Of a stretch of 64,000 bases of DNA, positions 25,847-38,385 are shown piece by piece. The stretch's first letter is position 1; every line of letters begins with the position of its first letter. This DNA is from Ceratodon purpureus (taxonomy: Eukaryota > Streptophyta > Bryopsida > Pseudoditrichales > Ditrichaceae): NCBI GenBank assembly GCA_014871385.1, contig CM026424.1, positions 14,226,892 to 14,290,891 on the forward strand. Direction: 5' to 3'. The notes beneath the pieces were generated by a model. That model was not told the DNA's origin, ran no database searches, and worked only from the letters and a program-made list of their open reading frames with translations. The position numbers and the translations under genes were made by a program.

Positions 25847-26893
25847 ACCGACATGCAAGCCGGCCCCTTAATTCCACCCCAAGAACACCGAGATTGTCAC
25901 CGAGGATTCCATGGGTGACTACTCCATGCGGCTTGGTCCATCAACCCTAAACCCCAAATAGAAAGAGATCGCTTATGATGACGACGCTTACTTGAGAGAA
26001 ATGCAGGGAGCTGCATCTTCACGCTGGTCATCGAAAGCGAAGAACGAAATTAGCTCGCAAGCACCGTCACAGTACAAAATCTCTAGATAAATAGCTTTGC
26101 AGGGAGTCAATCGTAGAAGAGGGGAGCGGGTAAATAACCCCCGCATCCGGGTAAATGCATTTACAACAGGCATCATTTGCTACGTCAATAATAAATGAAT
26201 TGCATAGTTATTGTCCTGATTTTACCCAATTGTTCACAAGTTCCCTGGTACAAGGGCACGAGACGCAGTAGGACCACTAATTTGCTAATTTGGTGCTTCC
26301 CTGCTCCTATCACGAATACTAAGTTCAGATTGACCAACTTGACCAAGCACGAAGGGAAGATGACCAGAGAAGGAACACGGTCATAGAATTCGTCAAATTG
26401 GAAAGCCCTCCGAGTAGTGATTACACATTAAACCATTTTACTACTTTTTAAATAATTAAAGCCTCTTTTATATATATATAACCTAACAAACTTCAATGGT
26501 ATATGAAAAGATAGCACGTATCCCCAAAAGCAATTCACAAGAAATAAAGAATATGGAAAATTGAATGGATAACAATACAATTTAGTAACGGTTGTAGACA
26601 CCGTGGCAAAAACTGGCGTTCACGGAGGGCAGTGAGGGGTTGAAAAGCTGGGAAGCCAAGATGCTGCACCGGAGCTGGGAGCAAAGGATCCAACTAACTT
26701 ATCAGGCTGGCACCTGCATGCATGCGTTGCAGAGAGAGAAAAGCCCTAAGCTTAAACCCCAGTGACAAACACACACTCACTCCCAACTCACTTGTGATCC
26801 ATTCTGACTTACACATCAATCTGCACTCTGCACTGCATCGTCGCTGTCTGTCTGGCTTCTCTTGCTCTCGCATTTGCACTTGCACTTGCCGAG

Positions 26894-28619
26894 ATGGCCA
26901 TGTCCATGTCCATGGCGACTGCTACCAGGCCCCTCATGCGTGGGGTCATCCAGGCCTCCATCACGCCTTCGTCTTCTTCCTTCTCGTCGTCGACTGCTCG
27001 CTTGGCCCTCAATGTCGGAGGATCCTTCAACCTAACCCTGCAACCGCTCTTGCACCGGCGCTCCACTTTCTCTGCCAGGAGCTCGTCCGACATAGCCAGT
27101 ATGCTTTTTGCCCTACATTCGTTTGCACTTAGTGCTTCTGTTTCGCAATTCACCGGCACTGTATTGCTTCACTCGGTCATGATGTGCGGAATGCGGCTTA
27201 CTATGGCAATCTTGCGGTGCTCGGTTCATTTTCTGAGGATGTGTGGAATTCGTGTTTTTTTGATTTTCTGAGGTTTTTGTGCATTTTGTGTCGGCAGCTG
27301 TACAGAAAGAGGCTGTGGTGACAGACAAGGCGCCGGCGGCTTTGGGACCTTATTCTCAAGCCATTAAATCTGGCAACCTTGTGTTTTGCTCTGGGGTTTT
27401 GGGATTGGTGCCTGAGGTGTGTGATCCTCTTTGCAATTCGCATGTTTGTTTTACTCACTGTTTGGGTATTGTGGAAGTGGCTGAATAACAGTTCAACTTC
27501 TTAAAGTGCTTGGGCATAATTGAGAAAAATACCTGTGCTGCTGGATATCATCCAGCACGATGTGTAGGCCCAATCCTCATACTAGGCTCAATGCGAGTTG
27601 TTTAGTACAGAATTGTTTTAGGATAACTGGATTACTACTCGTTCTTAGGCCTTTTTCTTGAATTGCAGACGGGGAAATTCGTTTCGGATGATGTGCAAGG
27701 CCAAACAGAGCAGGTACGCTTGTTCAGATTGTCAATTTTGTTGTTTATGTTTTTGAGTCTTTTCTGTTGCAATTACAAGTACCACCTCAGAGTTCGTCGC
27801 TATAGATGTTCGAGGGTCAATCAAAATAAGTTACTTTTCTCATGCGATTACTCTGTTGGCTCTGCTGCAGATAATGAAGAACATGGGTGAGATTTTGAAG
27901 GCAGCTGGTGCCGACTATGGCTCTGTCGTCAAAACCACCATCATGTAAGCATTGCGAAAAATGGATGCAACTAATGACCTTAAGTTTGTGAACGAGTTTG
28001 CTGCCAGCTTCATCTAGAGATCTCGGATGTGATTTGTGTCTTCGAGTGGAAACGAGACGCTTGTTTGGCAGTAAATTAATGATCTTGAATGTTTTTTGTA
28101 CGTCCAGGTTGGCTGATCTTGCAGACTTCAAAGCAGTGAATGAAATCTATGGAAAGTGTACGTGTCATGTTCATAACTTTCTCCCCTTTTGCAGCTCTTG
28201 TGTTGGTTTCTTATATCTACATGTTTTACGGAGTAATAGTAGCATATTTATGTCTGGTTGCATTTGACTAAGTTAGTTGCAGAAGGCAACTTTTGATATA
28301 CCGTTTCCATAAATTCGAAAAATCAAAAAACTTTTAGTGGAATGGAAATAAAATCGAGGCATCTCCTATGCTACTAGTTACACAATACGTTGGTTTCTGT
28401 TTTACTTAGTTAGCCCTGCGTCATTATTTGATGAGTTCTTTTGTTTAGATTACACTTGTTTTCAATATGTGCATAATTGGGGTAACTGATATATACCTTT
28501 TATGAATGGCTTCAATTGCAGATTTTCCTGGAACAGCACCAGCACGCTCAACGTATCAAGTTGCTGCCCTCCCTCTGAATGCACGCATTGAGATTGAGTG
28601 CATTGCAACCCTTGTATAA
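26894..28619 (+). CDS. RIDA: RidA/YjgF/UK114 family enamine/imine deaminase, plastid-targeted
   Basis: RidA hydrolyses reactive enamines and imines released by PLP enzymes such as threonine dehydratase; in Arabidopsis it acts in plastids and protects branched-chain amino acid synthesis. Six exons (26894-27098, 27298-27416, 27669-27713, 27871-27944, 28108-28157, 28522-28619) join in phase to give 196 residues. About 70 N-terminal residues are Ser/Thr/Arg-rich with almost no acidic residues, as in transit peptides. The core has [19 protein letters not shown], the exon [29 protein letters not shown] and the substrate-binding Arg in [14 protein letters not shown]. Core length is normal and no damage is visible. 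Another ATG six codons downstream (MSMATATR) is possible as start. Confidence 0.95.
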
Positions 28620-30220
28620 CTTGTATAACCGAAGTCCCTGTCTTCATACCGCTATTCGTGTTCGCCTGATAAATATCTTTGCTTCACGTCCGAAACAATC
28701 GTATTTTTTTGCACAAGTATACATTCGGTTACCCAAACTTAGCAGGAGGGACACAGTGAGAGATTCTGATGCCACTGTCGGTGTTTGAGATAGGGCATGT
28801 TGTATGCCAAACATCAATAAAATCTGAGAACTCATCAAAGGAATGCTCAACGACTATTGCGACGCGCTGTCTGGTCTTTTCACCAAAGTACTTTCTCATT
28901 GCCATTATTGTGACAAAGCGATCGACTTGTTTATGCATTTGAAGGTAGTTGCTGTGCAAGTTGTAAGGGGAATTAGCCTATGACCACCACAATAAGGAAT
29001 GCAACCTTTTGCACGGATTGTGTAAAACATTCAATATTTTATTCAAGAAAAAATAAGATTAAAAGATCATTGCATCAAAAGTCACAATTTTTGATAAAAA
29101 TGGAATTAGTTATGAATTTTTAGAAGGTATTAGAATAAATACCATTGGTATAGCCCATCATTCATCTAGTCAACACTGAACCATCATCAATTATTGTGTG
29201 CGAAATGAACTTAATTTCATTCAAATGTTACCATGTATCAAATATAAAAAGTTTTTTTAACTTTTCATTAGCACTGTTGTCTCATCCCGGTTGCTCCAAA
29301 ATTTCAGCCCATAACCACATCTCTTGCAGTCATTGTCACCAATGAATTGTATTTGGTGAATAGTGAATGTGTTCTACGGGTGGTTATAGGAATTCATTGT
29401 TGGTGATGCTCAAGGGTCAGTGGTGGACATGGCCTGACTTCCTAAACAGAGTGACATACAGTACACTAGAGGATGTTTAGTATAGTCGAAAGGAAAGGAG
29501 CTAGCATGTTTTTATTCTGCCATCTTATCAGCAGCTATCAAGAGGGACCGGATAAGAACTTTATCAGTGCACAGGTGTCTGGCATTTGTTCGAACTTGTA
29601 GTGACAATGTTGCAACATCCTACTCGCAAACACAAGTAGTAAAAAGGAATAATAGGGCAAAAATAAAAGAGAAAAAACACACTCGGAACATTTTGTAGTT
29701 ACCCTGTAGCATTACAAAGAACTGATGGTTACAAGGCTGCTCTGAAATCGAACTGATATCTTCAGCATTTTGCCCCATGTAGTTGCCCATTCCCAACCGG
29801 AACCTTCACCAAACTAGGCTCATGCATCACTGGAATCCGAATATTTCTGTACATGGTTGGTATGGGGTCCAAGCATGTTCTACAAGTGACAAGAAAACTA
29901 GTTCATATTTTTTATGTATTTCCGTCATTTCCAGTTGGTATCTAAGTGATACTCATGTAGTAATTGGGCACAAAATGATACAGCGAGCATGTTCTTCAAG
30001 GGACACAAGAGAAGGTCATCTTCGCACTTAGTAAATCAATATCTTTCTCACAAAATTCAATACATTGGTTCTGTTTACATCATTTGTCTTCTCTTCTATT
30101 TTCCTTGCTGGAAATATTTTCTCCACCCATGTCTTGCAGCTTAAACCAAGTTCAATTTCTTATTCAAACTTATTACAAGCTGAGTCATGATGAACACCGG
30201 AGTTTAAAACACCAGCTGTA
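28620..30220. other. Intergenic DNA between convergent RidA and ABP1 genes
   Basis: The two flanking genes point toward each other, so this stretch should hold both 3' UTRs and poly(A) sites. I see AT-rich sequence with short ORFs and no recognisable gene or repeat. Confidence 0.5.
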
Positions 30221-31829
30221 CTACCTTATGTCGTCTGAAACTATAATATCCTCGATGCTAGTACCAAGCATTTTTGCGATGTTTGCCATCACGTCTTCAT
30301 CATCCTCCGCTTCAGGCTCCATGCACTGCTGTGCTGCACTAGAGAACTTAACCTGCTTGTCCCACTCTTTTATCTCAGGCACAGCACTAAGGTGAGGTGT
30401 GGTCCAATCTTTGTACGCAAATCTGTCAAACACACAAAGTAGTTAAGAAACAGTTGGGCCTTTTAGTGTTTGCGAGACTTGTAGCATATGACACCAATAC
30501 CATGTAAACTTTCAGTGAACTTTTTTATTGAAAGTGAGGAGAATGATTAGTATTACATATTTTGTAATATACCATTGTATTTCCCATCACAAACATCGTA
30601 CAGGAACACAATTGAATACGAAATGGACATCATGCTCACAGGTAAGATGACCCTATGTTATGTTTACCAGATTGTCAAAAGGAAAGGATAAGCAAGGAAT
30701 ATTACGATTTCATAGGAGGCCTGGAGATGGTAACGAAAAGCTGCAGATCTTCTCCCTGCTTCGTGTTCTTCACCTGGAACATTTTATAATTTGCGAATTA
30801 ACAAGCAAATTTTAACTGGAAACTTATTAATTATGAATTCCACAAAATTCACAATCCTGGTGCAGACGTGAAAAGAGCTAAATCTCAAGTCTATGAGGCA
30901 TCCCCAGATTCACTTTATTTGTTGCTAATAAGTTAACCTTAACATTCTAGAATGATACTAGAACCCTTCAACATCCCATTTACTTCGATAATAATCTGTT
31001 ATATTGCTAAGATCATCTCCAATAAATACGAGAGAAAGAAAGAACGACCAAACTCACCTGATGCACAGCATCCACTGGAATTGTAAAAGTTGCATTTGGG
31101 TAGATAGGAAGCTCTTCAGGTTTTCCAGGAACATCATGATCACGATTCCGACTGAGGTAGAGGGTTCCATATCCCTTAAGCGTGATGAAAACTTCTTCAC
31201 ATTCATGCCGATGAATGGGTGTTCCTGAGTTGGGAGCAAAAGTTTGCATCCAAACTTCAACCTGAAGTAATCAATACATATGTCAATACCAGAGGGATTT
31301 CAAGAATTCACTAGTTAACATTCCACATAATCCAAGTGTTCCCGAGGTAAGAATTCGCTACAATGTCGACACAAATCCCGCTGATCAACTAATTTACAAA
31401 GATACTTCTGGGAAAGACTGACAATAATACCTCTTTCATGCCATGATGGACAGCCCCAGCAATAGTCATATGAGATAAACCAGGTCTACCATAACTGTCC
31501 TGTTCAAGTTCGGTCAAATTTCTTACTACTGGAATCTCTGCAAGATATCAAAACCAATTTATTGCACCCATTATGAGAATTCTATAAAGCAGATTCACCA
31601 GTAAATCAAAAAAATAAACTGGAATCAAGTTATCAGATGAAACACCAACACACAGAGACGGACTTAGTATGAACATAAATTAAAAAAGATTCTCAATGAA
31701 CACATTGAAGAGGTAATTAAATATACCTGATTTTCCACATACACCTGGATTCTGCAGAGCACTTGATCTTGCCAAGAAACAAAACTGCAAAAACACAAGT
31801 AGCACAAAACTACACGCCAACCTAGCCAT
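30221..31829 (-). CDS. ABP1: Auxin-binding protein 1 homologue without KDEL, with acidic C-terminal extension
   Basis: ABP1 is a small cupin that binds auxin through a metal held by His and Glu; in flowering plants it resides mainly in the ER and apoplast. Five exons (31829-31727, 31537-31431, 31261-31058, 30773-30706, 30422-30221) join in phase to give 227 residues. The start MARLACSFVLLVFLQFCFLA is a signal peptide. Family landmarks are IPVVRNLTELEQDSYGRPGLSH, metal-site motif IHRHECEEVFITLKG (two His, one Glu), GTLYL, FTIPVDAVHQ, FVTISRPP and DWTTPH. Angiosperm proteins end soon after with KDEL. This one continues with about 45 mostly acidic residues (EPEAEDDEDVM) and ends SDDIR, so ER retention by KDEL is not expected. 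Confidence 0.95.
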
Positions 31830-31920
31830 GACGTCGATCTAATTTATTACGTCTCCCTTCTGCTACTATACAAGGCCCCGTGCACGTCACATGCACAAAA
31901 GTTCCACTAAGGGACCTGAC

Positions 31921-32145
31921 CTAAGCTTCGTTCTCCTTAATCAAAAGCTCCAACTTCGGAGTTTGCGCTTCCGTTTGCTTCTGAAGTAAAACGTGCCTCT
32001 GGTACAAAAGGTTACCAAGAACAAACACAAACACACCCGTGCCGATAGCCCCTACCGTGAGGTTGGGCTTGGCATGAAGCTCAGGGTTCACAATCCGCGA
32101 AAAGGTAGTGGTCCTCTTCAACCAGTCGTACTTGTCTCCGCTCAT
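31921..32145 (-). CDS. Small single-span membrane protein, 74 residues
   Basis: Start ATG at 32145; an in-frame GTG upstream is less likely. The protein has a basic N-terminus (KYDWLKRTTTFSRIV), one hydrophobic segment (NLTVGAIGTGVFVFVLGNLL, about residues 29-48) and a charged C-terminal tail ending LLIKENEA. No introns occur within the coding part. The shape recalls small accessory subunits of organelle membrane complexes, but I do not recognise the family. Its stop lies only 91 bp upstream of the ABP1 start codon on the same strand, so its 3' end must overlap the ABP1 promoter or leader. Confidence 0.7.
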   Translation of the reverse strand: MSGDKYDWLKRTTTFSRIVNPELHAKPNLTVGAIGTGVFVFVLGNLLYQRHVLLQKQTEAQTPKLELLIKENEA

Positions 32146-33261
32146 TTTCACGAAACGCCTGACCCTCCTCAGAAAAATACGTCAAAATTCCCGTGACATA
32201 CCTCCTCACCTGATGCAAAAAACACGTCAGAACCCTCGCAATATCGAAATTGGACCACATTCAATTGCACACATGAGAAATCACCACACACAGAACAAGG
32301 ATTCGAGACTGGCAACCAACAGAGTGCAGTGTGGTACCAGGATACTGAAGAGAAGCGTCCGATGTGCGCCCCGGTGGTGCGAGAATGTGCGGTCGAGTGA
32401 TGTGTAGCTATGCTGTGCTGTGTTTGGGACGGTGCTTGGCATCAACATGACAAGCATGAGCTTAGCTTCTCCGAGTCTCAAGCGGACGCTTTAGGGTTTC
32501 GGCCGCACCGAGTGGGAGGCACCGAACGGGTGCGAGGAGCGGGGCCCACGGAGGAACCGGCTCGGGCCCGGCAGCCCGCGACCTGGCCCTGGCCCGCGAT
32601 GGGAGGCGAAGAGAAGAGCATTTGACCCCTAACCCTGAGGCAGTGTCGTCCTCTTTTATTGCTGGTTGCTTTGCTCTGCTGCTGTGCTGTGGGAGTCTCC
32701 ATCGCCGCCGCTCATTCCCCTTGCCTCGGCTCAGGGTTTGCTGGTACGTCCCTCCTCCCTTGCCCTTGCCGTTGCTCTGCGTTCGTCAACGTGCTCTAGC
32801 CATCTGAATCATGTGTTTTCTTGTGGCTTCGTGTTCTAGCCATTATGTTCTAGCCATCGTGCCGTGGCTGGGGTTTCGTCGTTCTAGCTTGTAGAGTTGC
32901 TGTGCCTGATTTTCTGGGGTCGGGTAACCTAGATCGGGTGCGAACTTGGAGATGGGAGTTTCGTTGCGTGGAATTTGTAGAGCACGGTCTCGTGCATTGT
33001 GTTTTGTTGGATTAGGTTGTTTCCAGGAGTGTGTGTAGAGTGTTATCGCGATGTTTAGCTTCAGATTTCTGTGGGATGGGTTAATGTGTATCGGAGTTCT
33101 GGGTATTGAGATGCATCCTAGCAGCAGTTATGAGTTCCCTGCAATTGAGATGCATCCTAGCAGCAGCTACTATTTGCACAGCCCTTGTAGAGATGAAGTG
33201 CTAGACAAGAATATTAACTGACCTCCTCATGTACGTGCAGGTTTGAAGGATTGGAGGTTTG
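32146..33261. promoter_or_regulatory. Divergent promoter region and leader intron
   Basis: This lies between the 74-residue minus gene and the plus-strand 310-residue gene. It is GC-rich at 32,450-32,760, where both transcripts probably begin. A donor-like G/GTACGT near 32,742 and a TGCAG acceptor at 33,236-33,240 suggest one leader intron for the plus-strand gene. ATGCATCCTAGCAGCAG occurs twice at about 33,111 and 33,150, a short local duplication. Confidence 0.45.
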
Positions 33262-34194
33262 ATGGCTCCCCTTGGTGACGGGGAGGCGAGGTATGAGACC
33301 TCCGTTTACAGCCATCTTCGAGAGGTGCCGAAGCTTCTGAGGGACTACGGCATTATTAATCACTCCTTTAGAAGCCTTTCTGATTTCAAGAGGATTTGCA
33401 AGAACTACTTTGAAGACTTGATGAAGGGAGACATGGAGGGGAAATTGCCGTATTTGGGATTTACGCTTGTGCGGATGAGTGATCTCTCCTGCATCGATGA
33501 GATCCGGGGTGTGGGAAACTTTCCGAAAATGACACTTCTATACGATTCAGGTGAGAAGGTTCTGATCGTGAAGTTTATGGTGGGTGTCAAGCATGAGACA
33601 TGGAAAGGCTTGCTGCATGATCATTTTTTTATAGCGGTTTATAGTCGGGTTGGTCACGCCTATTCTTTGCGTCCTTTGGGATCTGCCCGGTTTAGAAATT
33701 CTTTAAGGATGACGGAGGCTGACGACGCCTTTGCACCGACTGCGACTAGAGACAACGAGGATCATTGGCCGACGGTTGTTTTTGAGGTGGGGGTTTCGGA
33801 GACCCTTACCCAGTTACGGCTTGATGCTAGATTTTGGTTGGAGAGTTCGCCCCTGGAGCGGCCGACACGGCTAGTCATCATTGCCAGCATCAACAAGGCA
33901 GCAGGGACGATTATTATGGAAAGGTGGGAGATGGCTCCTCAGGCATTGCAGGCCCGTCCTGATAACAATCCTAACGCTCGGCAGGTTGTCCCCAATTGTG
34001 TGCAGATTTTAACTTTGGAGAGAGAAAAACTTTATGACGGCCCACCTTTGAGTATTCCAGCTACTCTAGTTTACGATGAGTTGCCTATTGTACATGGTCC
34101 AGAATGGAACCCCAGTGATTTCGAAATCACTGCCCACTCACTCAACATGATGAATGAGATATTTTGGTCCCTCAAGTCTTCTGTTCAGAATTGA
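33262..34194 (+). CDS. PD-(D/E)XK-like protein resembling fungal families
   Basis: Intronless coding region of 310 residues. The centre reads WPTVVFEVGVSE, then LRLDARFWLES, then RLVIIASINK and IIMERWEM. That order (beta strand with FEVG, a helix with LR.DA..WL, a strand, then I.IE.W) is what I recall from large fungal families of restriction-endonuclease-like proteins; the Glu of FEVG would be an active-site acid. No other domain is visible. Start chosen at 33262, 21 bases after the likely splice acceptor. Intact ORF length and GC content above the AT-rich flanks argue for a functional gene. Fungal relatedness is from memory and unproven. Confidence 0.6.
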   Translation: MAPLGDGEARYETSVYSHLREVPKLLRDYGIINHSFRSLSDFKRICKNYFEDLMKGDMEGKLPYLGFTLVRMSDLSCIDEIRGVGNFPKMTLLYDSGEKVLIVKFMVGVKHETWKGLLHDHFFIAVYSRVGHAYSLRPLGSARFRNSLRMTEADDAFAPTATRDNEDHWPTVVFEVGVSETLTQLRLDARFWLESSPLERPTRLVIIASINKAAGTIIMERWEMAPQALQARPDNNPNARQVVPNCVQILTLEREKLYDGPPLSIPATLVYDELPIVHGPEWNPSDFEITAHSLNMMNEIFWSLKSSVQN

Positions 34195-37100
34195 GCAGCA
34201 AAGACTTTCATGCCTGAGGATAATGATGATGATGATGATGAAGGCGATGCTGCACGGTGGTGCCGGGGTGGCGATTTCAGGCGGAGCGGAGGGTGGTGGG
34301 GCACTTGGAGAATGGTAGCGCGGATTTTTTGGGGTGTGGGTAGTGTGACACCTCTAAATAAGCCGATTGAGGCCGCGGAGGACGGTGTTTCGGGGTGCGG
34401 TGGCGTCCTCGCTTTCGTGAAATCGTTTTTTTTTTTTTTTTTTTTTTTTGGGTTCTAATGGAGACCTAGACGGTGGAAGGTGGACAAGGCTTAGTGGAAT
34501 GGAGGTTGTAGCTGTGGCACCTGAGGAAATTAGTGATGGTTTTGTCATGTAGGTTTACCTTCTGATTAATACAGTGATGAGACTTATCGTCCCATTCGAT
34601 CATGATGTGATTTTGTCGCGAATGTGTGGGGGTGACCTTTGTGGTCGAGATGTGATAGAGGTTCCTCCCTAGACTGTATGAGAGGCTTAGGAAACACAAG
34701 AAGAGTTGCACAATTGAGGTACGGTATGTGCTCGATGATATGACAAATTGTTGAAAGGCGTTGTATATCTTGAGGAAATATGAGAACGCAAGTGATGTGT
34801 GTGCAAGAATATTTCCAACAGTTTTTAGTAACAGGGATGGTGTAAAATTCCATCTTATAAGTCTAGTGAAGAGGTGATAGTTTGAAGAAGCTGTAGGAGT
34901 ATTGATGGTATGATTTTGGTGTCTTAGAGCTCTAAAGAACACGACATATAATTTGAAGAACTCTCGAAGATAGACTAAATATACTTTGAACTCTTGAAAG
35001 GTAGATTTGGACGATCTCTGGTCGTGCCTTCCATTCACAGCAGTTATTTTTTCATCTGAAATATTTGGAAACGTTTGAAATATTTGGAAACACTAGAATT
35101 CAAAGAATTGTTTTATTGGAATTCAGACAACAATCAGCAATTGTCATGCTTGTAGGTGGATCAATATCGTTTACATCTAATGATATAATGAGTGGAACAT
35201 GATATGTCAAAGTCTTTTCCAAATAAGGTTTTTCAAGGAGCATTCATCAATTACTTACTACTCCCTTTGTTTTGAAAAGAAACCTTGCATGTCAAGTTTT
35301 TGGAGGACGTGCTTTCAATCAACTTACAGCTATATATGACGATTTATAAATGGTAGTATATGTAAAATAATGAGGATTAGGTCACCAACGCAAAGTAGAT
35401 TCAGGTTGAATTACTGCTCTTGTTTCGAAGATACGATCAAATTGCAAGAATCTGGATCCGAATTTCGGTACACTGACCTTCAAGATGTAGTGCTTTTTCT
35501 GAAGTGTATATATTCAAAGTATGTCGTTACAAATTAATGGCTCAAATCATTCGGTCAACTTAAATTAACATATTTTATAATAATTAATGTGTTTAATATT
35601 AACATAATAAATATACTATATTTTAAATTTTAATGCATAAATGATGTACCCAGTCACTATATGTTCATATAGCTATAATCATTTATAAGTCAAAATTTTA
35701 GAGACTCATTTTGCTTTTTGAACCTTCATGCAATTTATTTTTTGGAAGAGAGTATAAAAACGACGATTCGAAAAAACATGGATTTTGTCAATTGTATTTG
35801 GTTTTTGGAAAAATTGAACGGTGAGAAGGTACCTCCACAAGTTTTGAATTATAGGGAAATTTTTTTTTTTTGAAAAATTCCTAAATCTTAAATTTTGACA
35901 AATTTTGAAAGAAAATAATAGAAAATTAAAGAAGACTATGAAGCTTAGCCTCGTAAATTTTTGGAGGTTGCCCTTGTGAAATTGGTGGAAGTTTGAACTT
36001 ATGTCACTTGGGAATCTCAATAGAAATTTAATTATTAACCAATTCTCAAAAAAAAAAATTTAAAAAAAAATTGAAAATAAAAGCTCGGATTTGGGCTCAA
36101 AAACAAAATTTTGCATTTTAAACTTCAAAAATTGGAATTTGACTTTGCAATTTTTTCCACAAGCACCTTATAGTATAGAACAAACCCTGTAAAAATCTCA
36201 GGAAAAAAATATTATTTTTAACCTTTTCATCTAGGCTGCCCAAAATAGAAAAATGCCATTTTGGCTTTCTTGGATTTTTAGGGGTTAATCATGCAGCGCC
36301 AATGCGCCATGAACAAGCAAAGAGCATGAGGTAAGAAATTTTGGTCTTGCAGCTCTTGAAACCATCGCTTAAACAATTTATAGGTTACCATACATGGTGT
36401 CCACAAACGTTTTAATTTTTTCAAGTCATTTCAAAAATTTGAAATCCCATGTGTAGTACATAAATGTGCAATTCAATGTGCATTGTCTCATTGAAAGTAC
36501 TTCACTGTACTGTTGGAAATCTGTAGCTATTGCACGGTTACGAAGTGAATTCTAACAAGTACATAAAATTTGAATGATGACTAGTGAACCGTGATACCTA
36601 CAAGCATTGTATGTCTATATCACCCGAGGCCGGACCCACAGTTCGCATTGTATAATTGATTATAATGAGTGATGCTACATTATTTCCAATGTAACATCTT
36701 CCCGGAATACAAGGGCATGGCATAAGAGAGCTGAGAGGGACTATGTAGACTACACTAGACTAGATAGAGCATTCTTAACTTCGACGCCTTTTCATGGAAA
36801 GAAGTGCTCATCTCCGCCTGTAGAAGTCCGCCTATAAAAGTAGGACAAAAAAGCGATATTATCGTACAGAAGAAGTTCCTAGGCATGTCACGGCACCAGA
36901 CCGACATCCTTGAAGTACTCATGCTCCAGTGCCGTTCGGGCTGTTATTCGTCGACTAGGCTCCAGAATCAGCATTTTCTGTTCACCACCCACAAACAGGA
37001 TCAACGCTCATACCATAACAACGTTTCAAATCACTGCTAGGAAAAATATTGAGAATCAGTATGAATAGAACATACTTAAATAAGTTCCACAAGAATGACA

Positions 37101-38040
37101 TGCACGGAAGTTGAGCAAAACTCACCGCCAAAAGAGGCTCGAGACCTGGAACAACTGACGCCACACTCTGCGCAACACATTGCCCTTCAATACACTGCAC
37201 GGGGAAATCGAATCGATACTACAAGACGCTTTACCCTCGATAACATCAAACTGAGTATGACTTAGGGAATCAATATTTGAAGATGTATTTAGGAAACTAG
37301 ACCAATTGGAATAATTAATTTTGGATTAATATTGAATTAGTTATGAATTTTGGAAGGGGAACTCATAGGTGTACCCAAAACCACTCAGACTAAATTGTAC
37401 ACCATGATTATATAGAAATTTGAAGTTAGAAGCTATTTGGTGTGGTGAGCGGTTTGGGATGCTGTGTGGGCTGATGATTAACATTTATGCTGCTTCTAAC
37501 TTTTTTATTAAATTTTTAACATTTTAAATTGCTAATCAACTTATTTCAATTTCTCAACATACATATCAGCAATTGGGATACATATCAAATCCCTTAAATA
37601 TCCCATAATAGTTGTTCCTACCATATGCCTTACATGAGCTTGTGATGGCATATTTTGTGCTTGGCAAATCCCTTAAATGCCCCATAATAGGTGTTCCCGG
37701 TTACTAAATGCAATCCGGGTTGGAGCTTGGAAGGCCCAAATATAGAGGGGAGATATTAAAAGGTTGTCCCCTAGATTGTAATGTATAAGCCCTTAAAATT
37801 CCAAGGAGAGGCCCCATGGAGTAAAATAGGGTCGTAGACCCCATTTTAAAAACAAAAATTCAAAAAATGACTTTACGAGGCCCAAAATGTAAAAACAAAA
37901 ATCTAAGGCCCCACCCCATCTCACAAACCCGGATTGACTCTAGTGAGCTGCATAGGTGTTCCTACCATATGCCTTACATGAGCTGGTGATGGCATATTCT
38001 GTGCTTGGCTCTTAGAAAATTTCACCCTCTAGGCTCTAAA
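34195..38040. other. AT-rich intergenic DNA with short repeats
   Basis: No gene is supported. A run of 24 T lies at 34,426-34,449. A block of about 60 bp (TTCCTACCATATGCCTTACA followed by a similar stretch ending GTGCTTGG) occurs at about 37,614-37,672 and again at 37,959-38,010, both copies in the same orientation. Confidence 0.5.
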
Positions 38041-38049
38041 AAGGAATTC

Positions 38050-38385
38050 AAGATAGATGATAGATAGAAACTCCGGTCCCTTTGTAAGAGGCCGGCGTGA
38101 ATGAAGTGTCCGTTCGTAATGCTAATGACCCCATGCCCACCGGACAAGGGGAAATTGGGACAATACTACTCCCCCCTCTCAAGGGTGGACACTATAACTA
38201 CGCTAGTTTCTAGCTAGTTAGAAGTGCCTTGAAGATACCGGACATGGTATCCCCCCAAAGGACTTTGAGGTACCCATACAACAAGGTCCAAAGACCCCCC
38301 ACCATAGTTGAGTGGACTGTGGCGGTGAGCACCACATGCTGGCGTGGAGAATAGAACCCACGACCTCCTCATTAGGGGCCACAAT
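38050..38385 (-). repeat. SINE copy (same family as at 39.84 kb), minus orientation
   Basis: The reverse complement aligns over about 330 bp with the copy in the Rab23 intron: AATGAGGAGGTCGTGGGTTC, GTATGGGTACCTCAAAG, CCTTTGGGGGGATA and the ending CACGCCGGCCTC are shared with scattered differences. The box A part is missing or degraded. Confidence 0.7.

Noticed and set aside
26694-27159. Minus-strand ORFs opposite RidA exon 1
   Set aside because: They are the reverse of a Ser-rich transit-peptide exon and show no splice or family support.
34426-34449. Run of 24 T as a sign that the 310-residue gene is a retrocopy
   Set aside because: A retrocopy of a plus-strand gene would end in A, not T, on this strand.
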